Assembly (NCBI GenBank): GCA_022539475.1
Contig: VCMS01000099.1
Location: 186,001-250,000 of the forward strand
Direction of reading: 5' to 3'
From: Gracilaria domingensis
Taxonomy: Eukaryota; Rhodophyta; Florideophyceae; Gracilariales; Gracilariaceae
DNA: 64,000 nt
Part shown: piece after piece, positions 10,804 to 20,930 of the stretch
Layout: the number at the start of each line of letters is the position of its first letter
How positions within the stretch are numbered: the first letter of the stretch is position 1
Position numbers and translations under genes: made by a program
Notes under the pieces: generated by a model
What the model was told of the DNA's origin: nothing
What the model saw: only the letters and a program-made list of their open reading frames with translations
Databases searched by the model: none

Positions 10804-11010
10804 GGTGCTCTCTTCATTGATGACAGCTGGCTTTCCACCGCGGCCGAGCTAACATGCGTGCGTCCGTTGTCGCCGAGCGGTGCCGCCCCTCTGGAAGCTG
10901 TGTTTCGAACGGCCAATGGTAGCCCGCGCATGCCGTTTGCGTCATACTTTTCGAGAAGCAGGAGCCGCGCGTCTCGCGTAGACGATGCTCTCAGGTGGTG
11001 CGCCTTGTCG

Positions 11011-11017
11011 CTTTATA
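11011..11017 (-). promoter_or_regulatory. Possible TATA box of the F-box gene
   Basis: TATAAAG on the minus strand lies 214 bp upstream of the first Met (10803) and 532 bp upstream of Met107. This is farther than at the other genes, so either the 5' leader is longer or the match is chance. Confidence 0.3.
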
Positions 11018-11268
11018 GACCTTCAAATTTCTCCTCTCCAGACAAGGAAAGATCCTACGCCGACATGCTTTATCTGACGATATATGCCAAATTTCGACGT
11101 AGCGGTTACGATGACAAATGCGAGTCGTTTCACACTCCGAGGAGCTGTTAATCTTTAAGTAAAGTCAATGAAATCTATCTAGTTACAAAGTAGCTCAAAT
11201 TTCGTTCTGCTGCAAATGCTACAGACCAAACTTCATGGCGCCATTTCGTCATTCAGAGGTTCACGCAG

Positions 11269-13146
11269 CTACACGCTGCCGACGACGCCAGAACCCACGT
11301 CGGGCACCTCGTCCGAGTACGGCCGGCAGATGGGCAGAGTGTCCAGCTTGGAGCTCTCACCATCGAGCACCATCTCGCGGCACTTCTTCACCAGCGCCAC
11401 CATCTGCCGCATCGTCGCCGGCGTGATATTCACGTTGAGCGGGTACGACTTCAGAGCGTACAACACCGCCGAAGAGTCGCCCATGTCGTCGTTGTAGGTC
11501 GTCGTGCGGAACCCGGACGTGTACGTTATGTGCGCGCCGTACATGCCGTCGATCTGCGAGCCGCTTCGCAGCCACCACCACATCATGTTCGCCACGTCCT
11601 CCTGTAATTTATTGCCCTGTGCCAGCAGCGCCTTGCCGGCAGGCGAGTCGTCGTTCAGCTCCCGTTCGTATCGCTCTTGTGCGTCTTCATGCTCCTCGTA
11701 GATGCGGAACAACGTCACGAACCCCGTGTCATCATTATTCACGCACACCATTGATTTCTCTGTCGCAATGATCGCACGAAGACAGAGAGACATTTCCAAC
11801 ACGTTCGCGATCGTCATTTGAAAGCCCTGCATCCCGAAGAACCGGAACGTAGCCCACGCGCTCAGCGCGGGCGCTGCGGAGCGTGACACTTCCAAAGTGT
11901 AAAGCCCGGGGTTGTACATTGTACGCTCGTTCAAGTACGCTGACCCCGGACGGCTCATCAGCGACTTGAAGTGCACCAAGTCCTTCACCAGAAACAGCGA
12001 GGTAGCGTATGGTGCAAACCCGGTTTTGTGAAAGTCAATGCCCACTGCGTCTGCATACTCAATCTTCTGAATCCTGTTGTACACTCGTTCGATTTGGTTG
12101 CGCACGAATTGGGATAGATCGTTTACGTTGGCGCCAAAGTCGTAGTCCTTGAACGTGAGGAAAGACCAGCCGATCACCGCGTCGCAATAGATCAGCGGTC
12201 GTTCATACCCTTCGGGGTTCTTGAAGTTGCTCAGAATGTTGTGCACCTCGTCCACGGGATCAATGGCGAATGCATCGGTCGTTCCCATAGTGCAGATGAC
12301 AGCCAGCACCGGGATCTTCTGCTGCTTCAGTTCATCGAGCTTTTTCCGCAGGTCCGTCGTGTCCATGGCGTTCGTCTCAACATCCGTTTCAACCGTGACG
12401 ATGTTTTCCATACCGATACCAAGCCAGTCGGTAGCGTTCATCATTGCGTAGTGGCCTTGTCGCGATACCAGGATCTTTCCATCCACCCGAACACCGTGAA
12501 AACGGCTGTTCCTCTTCTGCATCACGTGAGTCATAGCATACTTCACTCCGTACAAATAGCAGCCGGATCCTCCAAACGTGAATATGCCGCCAGCTTTTTC
12601 ACTATCCCAGTTTGGGATCAGCTTTGCGACCATGGCAGCGGTTTCCATCTCCGCCTTCTCGAGATTCCACGCGTATTCGCCCTCGATTAAGTTCTGGGAG
12701 AAGTAGTTTGCGAACAGTGTCGCAATGATAGCCGCTTTGTTTGCAGGCGGCAAAACGTTCGGCTGAGAGAGAGGATGAGCGGTGTTGATCATGCCCTCAA
12801 ACAATTCCAGCATGTCCGAGACCACTTCATGTAAAGAGCTTGCCGTCTCGGGGATTTCTGCTTGATTCACTTCAGAGTAGTCGGGAAGCTCATAATCAGT
12901 ACCGAGATATGCTGGACCGCCTTTCTTGTGCTTCATTTCCTCAAGTTGCGCCAGAGCATTCGATACTTCGGAACGAAACGAGTCAGACTGTGAGTTATAC
13001 GGGCTTGGGAAGAAAGAAGACGTCATAATCTGACTGGTCTTCAGCCATTTGGGCGCATTTGATTTCACGCGACCACTACGGTCGAACGAGCTTCCGTAAT
13101 ACTCTGCGAGAGTTACTTGGTCTTGTTTAAAGTCGAAGCTTGGCAT
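11269..13146 (-). CDS. Group II pyridoxal-phosphate-dependent amino acid decarboxylase
   Basis: This 625-residue protein has the full set of landmarks of the glutamate/aromatic/tyrosine decarboxylase family. FTFGGSGCYLYGVKYA (189-204) is the phosphate-binding loop. GHYAMMNATDWLGIG carries His232, which stacks on the cofactor. CTMGTTDAFAIDP (285-297) and CDAVIGW with Asp322 contact the pyridine nitrogen. DFHKTGFAPY has Lys374, the expected Schiff-base lysine, after His373. The enzyme would remove the alpha-carboxyl group of an amino acid to give an amine. Whether the substrate is glutamate, tyrosine, diaminobutyrate or another amino acid cannot be read here. At 625 residues it is longer than bacterial GadB (about 466), with an extra N-terminal region. 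It is intronless, with a TATAAAAG box 126 bp upstream of the ATG. Its last 35 or so codons and 3' flank are duplicated at 14.8-15.1 kb. Confidence 0.93.
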   Translation of the reverse strand: MPSFDFKQDQVTLAEYYGSSFDRSGRVKSNAPKWLKTSQIMTSSFFPSPYNSQSDSFRSEVSNALAQLEEMKHKKGGPAYLGTDYELPDYSEVNQAEIPETASSLHEVVSDMLELFEGMINTAHPLSQPNVLPPANKAAIIATLFANYFSQNLIEGEYAWNLEKAEMETAAMVAKLIPNWDSEKAGGIFTFGGSGCYLYGVKYAMTHVMQKRNSRFHGVRVDGKILVSRQGHYAMMNATDWLGIGMENIVTVETDVETNAMDTTDLRKKLDELKQQKIPVLAVICTMGTTDAFAIDPVDEVHNILSNFKNPEGYERPLIYCDAVIGWSFLTFKDYDFGANVNDLSQFVRNQIERVYNRIQKIEYADAVGIDFHKTGFAPYATSLFLVKDLVHFKSLMSRPGSAYLNERTMYNPGLYTLEVSRSAAPALSAWATFRFFGMQGFQMTIANVLEMSLCLRAIIATEKSMVCVNNDDTGFVTLFRIYEEHEDAQERYERELNDDSPAGKALLAQGNKLQEDVANMMWWWLRSGSQIDGMYGAHITYTSGFRTTTYNDDMGDSSAVLYALKSYPLNVNITPATMRQMVALVKKCREMVLDGESSKLDTLPICRPYSDEVPDVGSGVVGSV

Positions 13147-13264
13147 GATGATATTCTATGATCTCAGTGATGTTGAAAGTTATGAATCGAAAGAAACTCT
13201 CCCTGAATGCTCTTCTTGAAGGGAAAAGACTTCAACATGAAGAGGGCAGATAGCGGAATGGCTG

Positions 13265-13272
13265 CTTTTATA
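13265..13272 (-). promoter_or_regulatory. TATA box of the decarboxylase gene
   Basis: TATAAAAG on the minus strand, with its first T 126 bp upstream of the ATG at 13146, has the same spacing as at the secreted-protein gene. Confidence 0.65.
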
Positions 13273-13829
13273 CCTGAGAAGAGAGTAGAAATATGTTCTG
13301 TCTATCCTTCTTCCTATACTAAATGTAAGTGGAGATGTGGCATAGAGAGCTGGCTCCAACACACACTATGGTTATTGAAGCGTCTTCTGATTTTTGGCTG
13401 AAGAAAAACAACTGTGAAAGTGCCAGAGTCTGATCTGAGTCAGGAGAGCGTTGAAGTTCTAAGAGTAAATGTCGTGTTCTTAGTTGCGCGCAAGATGTCA
13501 GGACCCTGACCGAGCGGTATGGGTCACCGAACCAGATTAGCCATGACATGCTCATATTTCACCGCGCATGCGACATCTGGACCCAGTTCTGTAGGGTACC
13601 CCAGTTCTGTATCTCACAAAGATGCGTGGCAACAAGTTCTCCGGTCATTAGAAGTTTATCCCGACATCGGAATACGTATCAATAATACGACTGGTTCGAA
13701 CCACAGTCGCCGGTCCTGCGACAGTCCGAAGTGTCTTGCTGAGATCAGGAATGCAAGCAAGAGCGGAGGAAGTACGTCAGGCGCTTTACGCGCGGACATA
13801 CAGTAGAAAATAGTTCAGTTGTAACTGCA

Positions 13830-14040
13830 AAGTTATTGGTTGTTGGTGACAGCGTTCTTGTGTTCTCTCACGCTCTGAACAACAATCTAAATAATGCAGT
13901 AAGAGTGAACTACATACAAATGCATTAGGTTTGTCCTACACATTCATACATGTACGCATTTGCACGGATCATGTTACTCATAATGTACTTGCCCACTTCC
14001 AATAGTCCACCAAAGCATTGATCTAGACATCAGCTCACTG
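13830..14040. repeat. Worn solo LTR fragment related to the copia element at 32.7-53.5 kb
   Basis: The stretch TTTGTCCTACACATTCATAC and the following CGCATTTGCA line up with the copia LTR at about 32,993-33,030. Weaker similarity extends on both sides, to about 13,830 and 14,040. No internal retroelement sequence flanks it, so it looks like an old solo LTR. The sequence from 13,273 to 13,830 holds nothing else that I can support. Confidence 0.5.
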
Positions 14041-14774
14041 CAGAGTGCTACGAAACGAACGGGTACACAGTTTCCCCAAATAAGGTCGCGGGATTACACT
14101 GGTTAAGCAAGCAGCATTTGAGATACACCTTCTTGACGCAAAAGCACAAATCGTGAGAAAAGGGTTGAGACAAAAGTCTGCAGGCACAGGCGAGCAACTA
14201 TACGCCAGACAGATAGATTTAGATTTGGTGTTTTTTAGCCCAGCTTTTCACGGAAGGCGTTCTGACTCTGCACCCAGTTGCACCATACATCAAAGAAAAA
14301 CCCGAAAGATGTAGCTGGGGTGTAAAAACGACCCAGACGATATAGATTTCCTCTGACGAACGCCTCTCCCCAAAAAAAACTTCCATTGTTAACTGCACGG
14401 CAGAATCTCACTCTTCAAAATTTGATTAGAAAACCCTCACATAGTGTGCTGGGCTTTTGAGAAAATAACCTTCTGTAACGAATTTGTACTTCAACCAAGG
14501 AGTTGGAGGGACAAGTGAAAAATAAAACAGATGTAGGCCTTGATCAAATCATTTTGGCGACGTCATTTTCAACCTAATATTGCAGGTAGTGGCAAACTCA
14601 GGGACGACAAAAGAGATGATTCATATTAACAGCTAGGACGACAGTAAAATTTAAAGTAGCCCAGTAATATTGCAACAACGACATTAACGAAGGCCCTACG
14701 GGCCCGTGTACGTAAGTGACAGAGCGCGACTGTTTCAAAATAACCCCGAGTTTCTAATACAGCCGATCGAAAGG
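14041..14774. other. Intergenic, no supported feature
   Basis: No ORF of interest and no recognised repeat. It lies between the LTR fragment and the duplicated decarboxylase/F-box segment. Confidence 0.5.
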
Positions 14775-15480
14775 GTAGGTTCCTACGCTGACATGCTTTA
14801 CCTGACGATATATGCTAAAGTTCGGCGTAGCTGATAGTATTACAAATGCGAGTTGTTTAACACTCCGAGGAGCTGCTAATCATAAGTCAAGTGAACGAGA
14901 TCTATGAAGTTGGGAAGTAGCTCAAGTCATGTTCTACTGGAATTTCTACACACAAAACTTGATGGCGTCAATTCGTCGTTCATCGGTTCACGCAATTAGA
15001 AACTGCTGACGACGCCAGACCCCGCGTCGGGCATCTCGTCCGAGTACGCCCGGCAGATGGGCGGAGTGTTCAGCTTGGAGCTCTCACCGTCGAGCACCAT
15101 GGCGAGCGCTGCTGCTGCTGTTGCTGCGGCGGCGGCGCCTTGCTCACGAGCATGGCGGCAGCGATGCGAGCGAGCCGGGCGAGGGCGAACAGCGGCGAGG
15201 CGGCGGCGAGCGCGGAGTTGGCGACGTCGCTGCGCCGCGCTGGCGTGCGGGCTCGCGGCTTTGATGGCGGCCCGTGTGAACTTACTGTTTTACACGCACA
15301 TTTCGTTAATTGGCCGCATTTTCGCAGAAAACAGAAGTGCTTTGCGTCACGTGACGCAGCACATGGTGCTCTCGTGATTGACAGCTGGCTTTCCTCCTCC
15401 GGCCGAGCTCCCACGCGTGCGTCCATTGTCGCAGAGCGGTGCCGCCCCTCTGGAAGCTGTGTTTCGAACTGCCAATTTGA
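14775..15480 (-). pseudogene. Chimeric duplicate: F-box gene 5' part joined to decarboxylase 3' end
   Basis: Positions 14,775-15,100 match 11,045-11,372, the 3' flank and last codons of the decarboxylase gene. Positions 15,100-15,480 match 10,485-10,920, the start and upstream region of the F-box gene. In the original these two blocks lie in the opposite order. The junction falls at a shared CCAT. On the minus strand the copy therefore reads from F-box promoter and N-terminal sequence straight into decarboxylase C-terminal sequence. Substitutions and small indels are spread over both blocks. The Met equivalent to F-box residue 1 is followed by a stop after five codons, and a frameshift precedes the alanine tract. 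It is most simply a tandem duplication followed by a large deletion. No functional product is expected. Confidence 0.65.
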
Positions 15481-16695
15481 AGTGAAGACCATTCGTCGGA
15501 AAAAATTTCGTCGACACGAGTAGATATCGTTGGTACCCGTGTACACTCTGAACTGCGTTGAACAAACCTCAAAACAGTCTTATTCCGAAAAGTACTTCGT
15601 GGACTTCCTGTACACCGTGGACGGAGTGTACACAAGCGGTGCATATGCGTCTAACAATAAGGCTGCGCTGAACGTCTCCCTTGTGCCTAAGGTGCTCATG
15701 ACTGCCAGATACGAAGGATACCTCTTACCTCGCATGCCTCTGCTACATGAAGCACGTCTGTCATGTCGATCTGCAGCTCCCCAAGCGTCTGAAGTTTCCA
15801 CGCGTGTCGGTCATCGAGTCCAAAGTATACTCACTGCAATCCAAAACATGCAACAGAGCACAACAAACGCGCGCACTAAAATTCAGTCTACCGGTCACGA
15901 GCCAGCCGCTTGCTTTCGCTGAGAGATGCAGACATTTTGTTTTGTTGAAACCTCCCCGAGTCGTGCTTCTCGTCCCCTACCCTACACAAATCATCTCATG
16001 CACCGTCAATAGCCCCTCTTCTTGGGCCGCACCCTGCCCGCTTATGCCTGAGTCGCCCAATCGCCCAGATCTATATCACCCAGGGCCGTATTTGTGACTG
16101 ACGATTTTGCCAAATAATAAAGATTTACTAACTGCATTAGCAGAACGACTAGTCATCATCCCTGCTATCACCAGGGCGTTCCCGACCCCACTGCTTTTAA
16201 TCTACACCTTATATGCCCGCCTAATGCCAAGGATACCGCCGAGGTGCGCTGCCAGTTCCTTTGTGTGGCCCGATTTCCCTCGCAGCATTCTCCATGAACA
16301 TCGCAGAACGTACCTACCGCTTGGATTTTCGGGGGCTTTGATATCCCACGAGCTGTCAAATATTCTTGTCCACAGATTGAACGTGACAACGCAAAAGAAA
16401 TCCTTGCCGTCCGCCCTGACACAGCACTCTAGCCGAAACGGAGATGAAACTGGTAAAGAGGGCCCTGCCGTAGGTCGATCAATGAGGTTCAGCAAGTGCT
16501 GTAATCTCGCGGTTTCGGTCTCACCGGATTCTGCAGCGCTCTATTATAACCTGGAAGCACTTTGCTATGCCCTATTAAAATATCTGGATCTCAGTCCGGA
16601 CTGTATATTCAGCTCAGCACAGCGGAAATGTGGAGCCAATACAGGAGTCCTCAAAGAGCTAACAAAAGTACAGTCGGCGGGAAGCTATGATGTTG
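15481..16695. other. Upstream region of the six-cysteine gene, no supported gene
   Basis: Three plus-strand ORFs (15530-15922, 15747-16097, 16107-16700) are in different frames and have no recognisable domain. The first two could be a decayed coding segment broken by a frameshift near 15,720. The third overlaps the TATA box at 16,696 and is probably chance. Confidence 0.4.
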
Positions 16696-16703
16696 TATAA
16701 AAG
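16696..16703 (+). promoter_or_regulatory. Possible TATA box of the six-cysteine secreted protein gene
   Basis: TATAAAAG on the plus strand, identical to the box at other host genes, lies 233 bp upstream of the first Met (16929) and 284 bp upstream of the second (16980). Confidence 0.5.
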
Positions 16704-16928
16704 CACCAATAGGATTAAACGTCTGGAACCCACATGACCTACCCTTGAGGCGCGGCTGAAGCGGATTGAGATTTCTTGTAGCAGCTCGGACACTTCATTG
16801 AATCTTCACAGGCGTCATTGGCATTGAAAAATCAGTTACAAAAAGGGTGAGAGCATCATCATCAGGACGTTCTCAACAATTTCAGTTACAGAGCTTGCCC
16901 GAACTTTGGAGATTTCTTTCTTGCAATA

Positions 16929-17786
16929 TTGAATATCGTTGTATTGCAAATCCTGATCGTCAGTCACCACATTCACAATATGATAACCTCGGCTACAATT
17001 TTCTTTCACGTAGCAATAAGTACTCTGTTGATATGCGTAATTCAGGTCACAGCGACAAACTCCTCGACAATGGAACGATGCCCTGTGAATATCAACCGCG
17101 AAGTGGGAATCACAAATCAGTACGTGTGGGTCTGTAAATGTCCACCGCTTGAAAAAATTGAGTCTGACGAACGTGCTGTGAATGGGTTGGCCAAATTCCC
17201 AGTCCCAGCCGAAGAAGCTGATACTCTAGGCCGTAACGAAGCGTTTCTGCGATGCACGGAAGAAAGAAGCGAGCCCCTTACTCGCCTTTGTGTCACAAAC
17301 GTAACGGAGTTCGACAGAGAAGCCGAACGAATTATGCGTCACTGCTCAAACGTCGCACTCACTCCAGAGGAAAAGAACAATACCGAACCTTTCTCTTTCA
17401 AAACCAAAAACTGCAGCACGAGACTCGTTCCGCTCGTAACTCAGTTCCAAACTGGTGGAATCTGGCTCTGTGAATGCGAGCAGCCTGGTGCGACAGAAAA
17501 GTACTCGTTTGATGTAGTTGTGGGACGCGGCAATTTCACTACCGATGCTTCTCCCACCGATCAGGTGAAAGAGCTTGATGAACTCCAGCGATGCACAGCC
17601 GTTGCTTCTGAACAGCTGGAAGAAGTCTGCTTCAATGCCCCTGGTGATTTTGACCTCGTTGCACTGCACCTTCTCGAAGCCTGTTGTAAGAGGGCAAGGG
17701 TTTTGTCCGATGCAAAGCTCCAGTGTACTACTTTGATTCCAGATGATGTAAATGCGCTAAAGGTACAGCGTGATCCACTGGTTTAG
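16929..17786 (+). CDS. Secreted protein with two tandem six-cysteine domains
   Basis: The frame is 285 codons. Residues 18-41 (from the second Met, 16980) form a strong signal peptide with a likely cut after VTA, so translation may start at 16980. The mature protein is two copies of one domain of about 110 residues. Cysteines are at 51, 69, 71, 109, 121, 139 and again at 162, 181, 183, 222, 234, 252. The gaps are 17, 1, 37, 11, 17 and 18, 1, 38, 11, 17. Each copy has an aromatic/W-V/L-C-x-C motif and an RCT-x9-C block. Further cysteines follow at 253 and 266. There are five N-glycosylation sequons. I know no family with this spacing. It is probably extracellular and disulphide-bonded; the function is unknown. 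Confidence 0.75.
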   Translation: MNIVVLQILIVSHHIHNMITSATIFFHVAISTLLICVIQVTATNSSTMERCPVNINREVGITNQYVWVCKCPPLEKIESDERAVNGLAKFPVPAEEADTLGRNEAFLRCTEERSEPLTRLCVTNVTEFDREAERIMRHCSNVALTPEEKNNTEPFSFKTKNCSTRLVPLVTQFQTGGIWLCECEQPGATEKYSFDVVVGRGNFTTDASPTDQVKELDELQRCTAVASEQLEEVCFNAPGDFDLVALHLLEACCKRARVLSDAKLQCTTLIPDDVNALKVQRDPLV

Positions 17787-19611
17787 TACATGTGCTATCC
17801 AGCTCTCAGTCGCAAATATTTGGTTTTTTGAGTCAAAGGATCCATCAGAAAACACCTTCCTCGGTCAAGAGTAGCTTCGAGTTCAGTATTTTTCAGCTTC
17901 CTATCATCAGTAAGAGCATTACGGGCTACTATGACATTCGCAATGAATTTTCGTAGAAACATTTGGGTTTGCTTCAATCAGCGCTTTGAGAAGTAAACTT
18001 CTCAAAGTGAAAGATGCAAAGCTCCTCTAGAAATTATCTTTTGATACATAATTATTTTTCTTTAAGCGTTCCATCAAGCCAAAACAACTTCTTTATTTTA
18101 TATATTAGTCTTCAGATAATTAGCATAATGATTATTTTTTGTTCCGTTCGTGTACCAACTGTAGCTCTTCTTTATATTTTGATATAGCATGACGCAATTC
18201 TGCTTAATATATAATATAATTTGGTTAAATATTGTTCGTGCCCTGGAACGTACCCAGTTGTTTATAGAAGCTGTGTCGAAACTGGGACAGACATGATAGT
18301 CTGGAAGTGGCACGTGAAAATTATTGAAAAATAGGTAGAGTATTTGTGTAAAGAACTTAGCACAAAGCGGTAGTTTGATAAAGAACCAATACCTTGACCC
18401 CTTACCTTTCAATTTTATATTTTGAACGCAACAGAAAAACAGACGTTCTTGTGCTCAACATGAACTAATCCGAAACAAACTTTTACGCAAATTTGCGTTT
18501 ACTGTTGCACCGCAAAGCAAAGAGTTGAAGAAAAACATTATGCTTTCTCAGAAAACGCCAGAACCAAAAACTATAAAAACCTAATAATGTTTTTGTTATG
18601 GTTGTTTTTAACCTATATGTTGTAATACTTAAATATTTGAAGGCAATGCCAGAGAAACCATCTATTCTTGTTTTGTAGAAAACTTTTTTTTGGATACCAC
18701 CTATAATAAATTTTCAAAATGTGTGCATGAAAAGAATTGTATTTCTTCAGACCCTTATTTGTTCGCATGGCAGTGTTCCAGTCACAGGAACGTTCCAAAA
18801 ATGTGTTAAATGCGCTGTTTGACATGGTGCATATTGTACATAAGTTTATTAGAATATTACTGATAGGTTGAAAAAAAGATCATTTTATGTATAAGCGCGA
18901 ATGAATACTTTTTTTCGTCTCTGTGAGCATCATTTCGTTGTCATCCGTTAAGCCCTTTCTAATACATCGGTAGTCAAAGAGATGATTGGGTATATGAATA
19001 ATTGTTAAATGTATCTTTGTATCGGTTCTGCAGTTAAGAAAATTAGAAATCCTTTTCCCTACCTCAATGTTGTGGTTTGTAGTATGAAATGTCTGAGATA
19101 TATATATCGGGCCCGGGCTGTTTGAGACCCTGGGGGTCAGAAGAGTAAAATTTGTCCTTTGTGGCAGTGAAGCTTCAACTACATTGATAGAGATACTGTG
19201 TTTATCTCTTGAGAAAGATATATATGAGGGACATACTGTATTGCAAGAACACAGACATGATAAGCGCGATTAAAGCAACTGCGCGATCGAGTGATTGCTT
19301 CGCTCTCGTGGGCGGACCACGAGAAATTTCGAGAAGAAAGCGTCCCCTCTGTCCAGTCCTGCAGAGCTCGACTGCGGCCGGACAGGGTCTCATTTGTAGT
19401 AAAAATCTCCATTACTCTTATCTTAAGTGTTAACTCCCTGTTTCACGAGCTTCTCGCCGGGAGCTATGGCGAGCTTTCGTGAGCTCGGCGGACTAGCACG
19501 ACGGCAAGCGGGCGGCGCCGGAAACCAGCCCGCACTTACGACACGCACCCAGAAGTTCAACGTAACACACACCCCTTGTTCGCCGTAGATATCATCAAAG
19601 CGACGGCACGG
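17787..19611. other. AT-rich non-coding block
   Basis: From about 17,980 to 19,080 the sequence is much richer in A+T than the rest of the window. Two short minus-strand ORFs (18098-18412 and 18613-18825) have a low-complexity Asn/Lys/Tyr/Phe composition, as expected from AT-rich DNA. Nothing else is supported. It separates the host island from the retroelement cluster. Confidence 0.5.
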
Positions 19612-19806
19612 AGCGGCAATAGCAAGCGAATTAAAGCAGCGACGACAGCAAGTAAACAAATCGAGACAGCGACGATAGCAATCGAGCAAAAAGAATCAGC
19701 GACGACCGAGAGGGCGTAAAACGAAGAAAATACGACCACAAGCGAGCGAAACAAAACGACGACGACCGCAAGCGAGAGAAACGAAGCAGGGACGGTATCA
19801 ATCAAT
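19612..19806. repeat. Imperfect minisatellite, unit about 29 bp
   Basis: About six or seven diverged units share the core GCGACGA-(C/T)-(A/C)GCAAGCGA followed by an A-rich tail (for example at 19,644, 19,675, 19,704 and 19,755). On the minus strand it produces a spurious hydrophobic Val/Leu-rich ORF. Confidence 0.5.
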
Positions 19807-20930
19807 TAGAACAAATTCAAAGCATTCATCAAAACCAACGTAGGCGCAAGCAGAACTTCGAGACCAGAAAACAGCGAAGTAAACCGTACAGACTGTTACA
19901 CGTGTAACCAGTAGTCCAAACAGTAAACGAATATGTCCGACACTATCTAGACAAAAGACACGGTCATGATAGAAATTTCCCACAGTAGCAGTGCTGCACG
20001 GAAGCACAAAGACGACGCCGCCGTAAAGGACGGCAACGGCCACAGCGCCCGAAAATATTACGAACCCCAGCGGTTGCCCAAACGTCTCAGCATCTTAGCG
20101 CCAGCTTGAAAGTGTAGTCGCTAAGAGCAGTACCAAAACAGTCCCACCAAAATTTTCTGTCGTTTGTAGAACACCAAACTTCGATGTTCATCTCTTTCAT
20201 TGTTCACACACCGAAGCTTCTGAGGGAAGGCAATGGGCAATCTCACTGTCCAGCCCAGCTAATACGCTACCGATTAGCGTAATTCTGTACGCTCCAGCCT
20301 TTGCAGTCAAGGGCGAGTGACCAGACGACGAGAATAGCTCAAAACACGAAAACAAAATAGCCAAAATCATATACGGTGTCTCAAACATGTGCTTAACATC
20401 GAACTTGTATACTGTTCTCCAAGAGAACCATTTACGACCATGTGACAAGTCTTTCAAATACGGGCACCTTTAAACCGCAGGCGTTTGCCAGTGTTGTCGA
20501 GAAAACGGCACACATGCTTTGCCCGGTTAATGACTCTCCGTATCTTGCATGAGTTAGACTCTCACATAGGGCGACAAGCAATTACACTGTACGGGCTGCC
20601 CACAGCACTTAAGATCAGAGCTGCAGTATGCGGCAACCATCGAAAATGCCGGCGATTGGACCTACGAGAAGGCACTCAAGAGGATAGCGCAGATCGCGAT
20701 TTGTCTTCCTTACAGAGTATCCGTAGAGCAATCAAGAGAATGAGCGTTGTGTGGAGACTTCGAAGGCGGTTTCGACCTTCAAGGATTTTCTCGGAATCAC
20801 ACTTATCTCACAGAACGCCGACAATATTTATCGCATTAAACACGTTACAACGGCGAAGCGTGTGTTTCCCGCGCGTAAGCGTAGATCTGTGCTCTGGTAA
20901 GCACTCTACAGTTGGTGTTCCGTAAGGCCG
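19807..20930. other. No supported feature
   Basis: Short ORFs only (81, 86 and 146 codons), without recognisable domains. It may be worn transposon sequence. Confidence 0.4.

Noticed and set aside
15530-16097. Two adjacent plus-strand ORFs in different frames
   Set aside because: Could be a decayed gene, but no domain supports it. Mentioned only in the interval note.
16107-16700. 197-codon plus-strand ORF
   Set aside because: No recognisable domain, overlaps the TATA box of the next gene, and has unconvincing composition.
18098-18825. Two minus-strand ORFs in AT-rich DNA
   Set aside because: Asn/Lys/Tyr/Phe-rich composition expected from AT-rich sequence.
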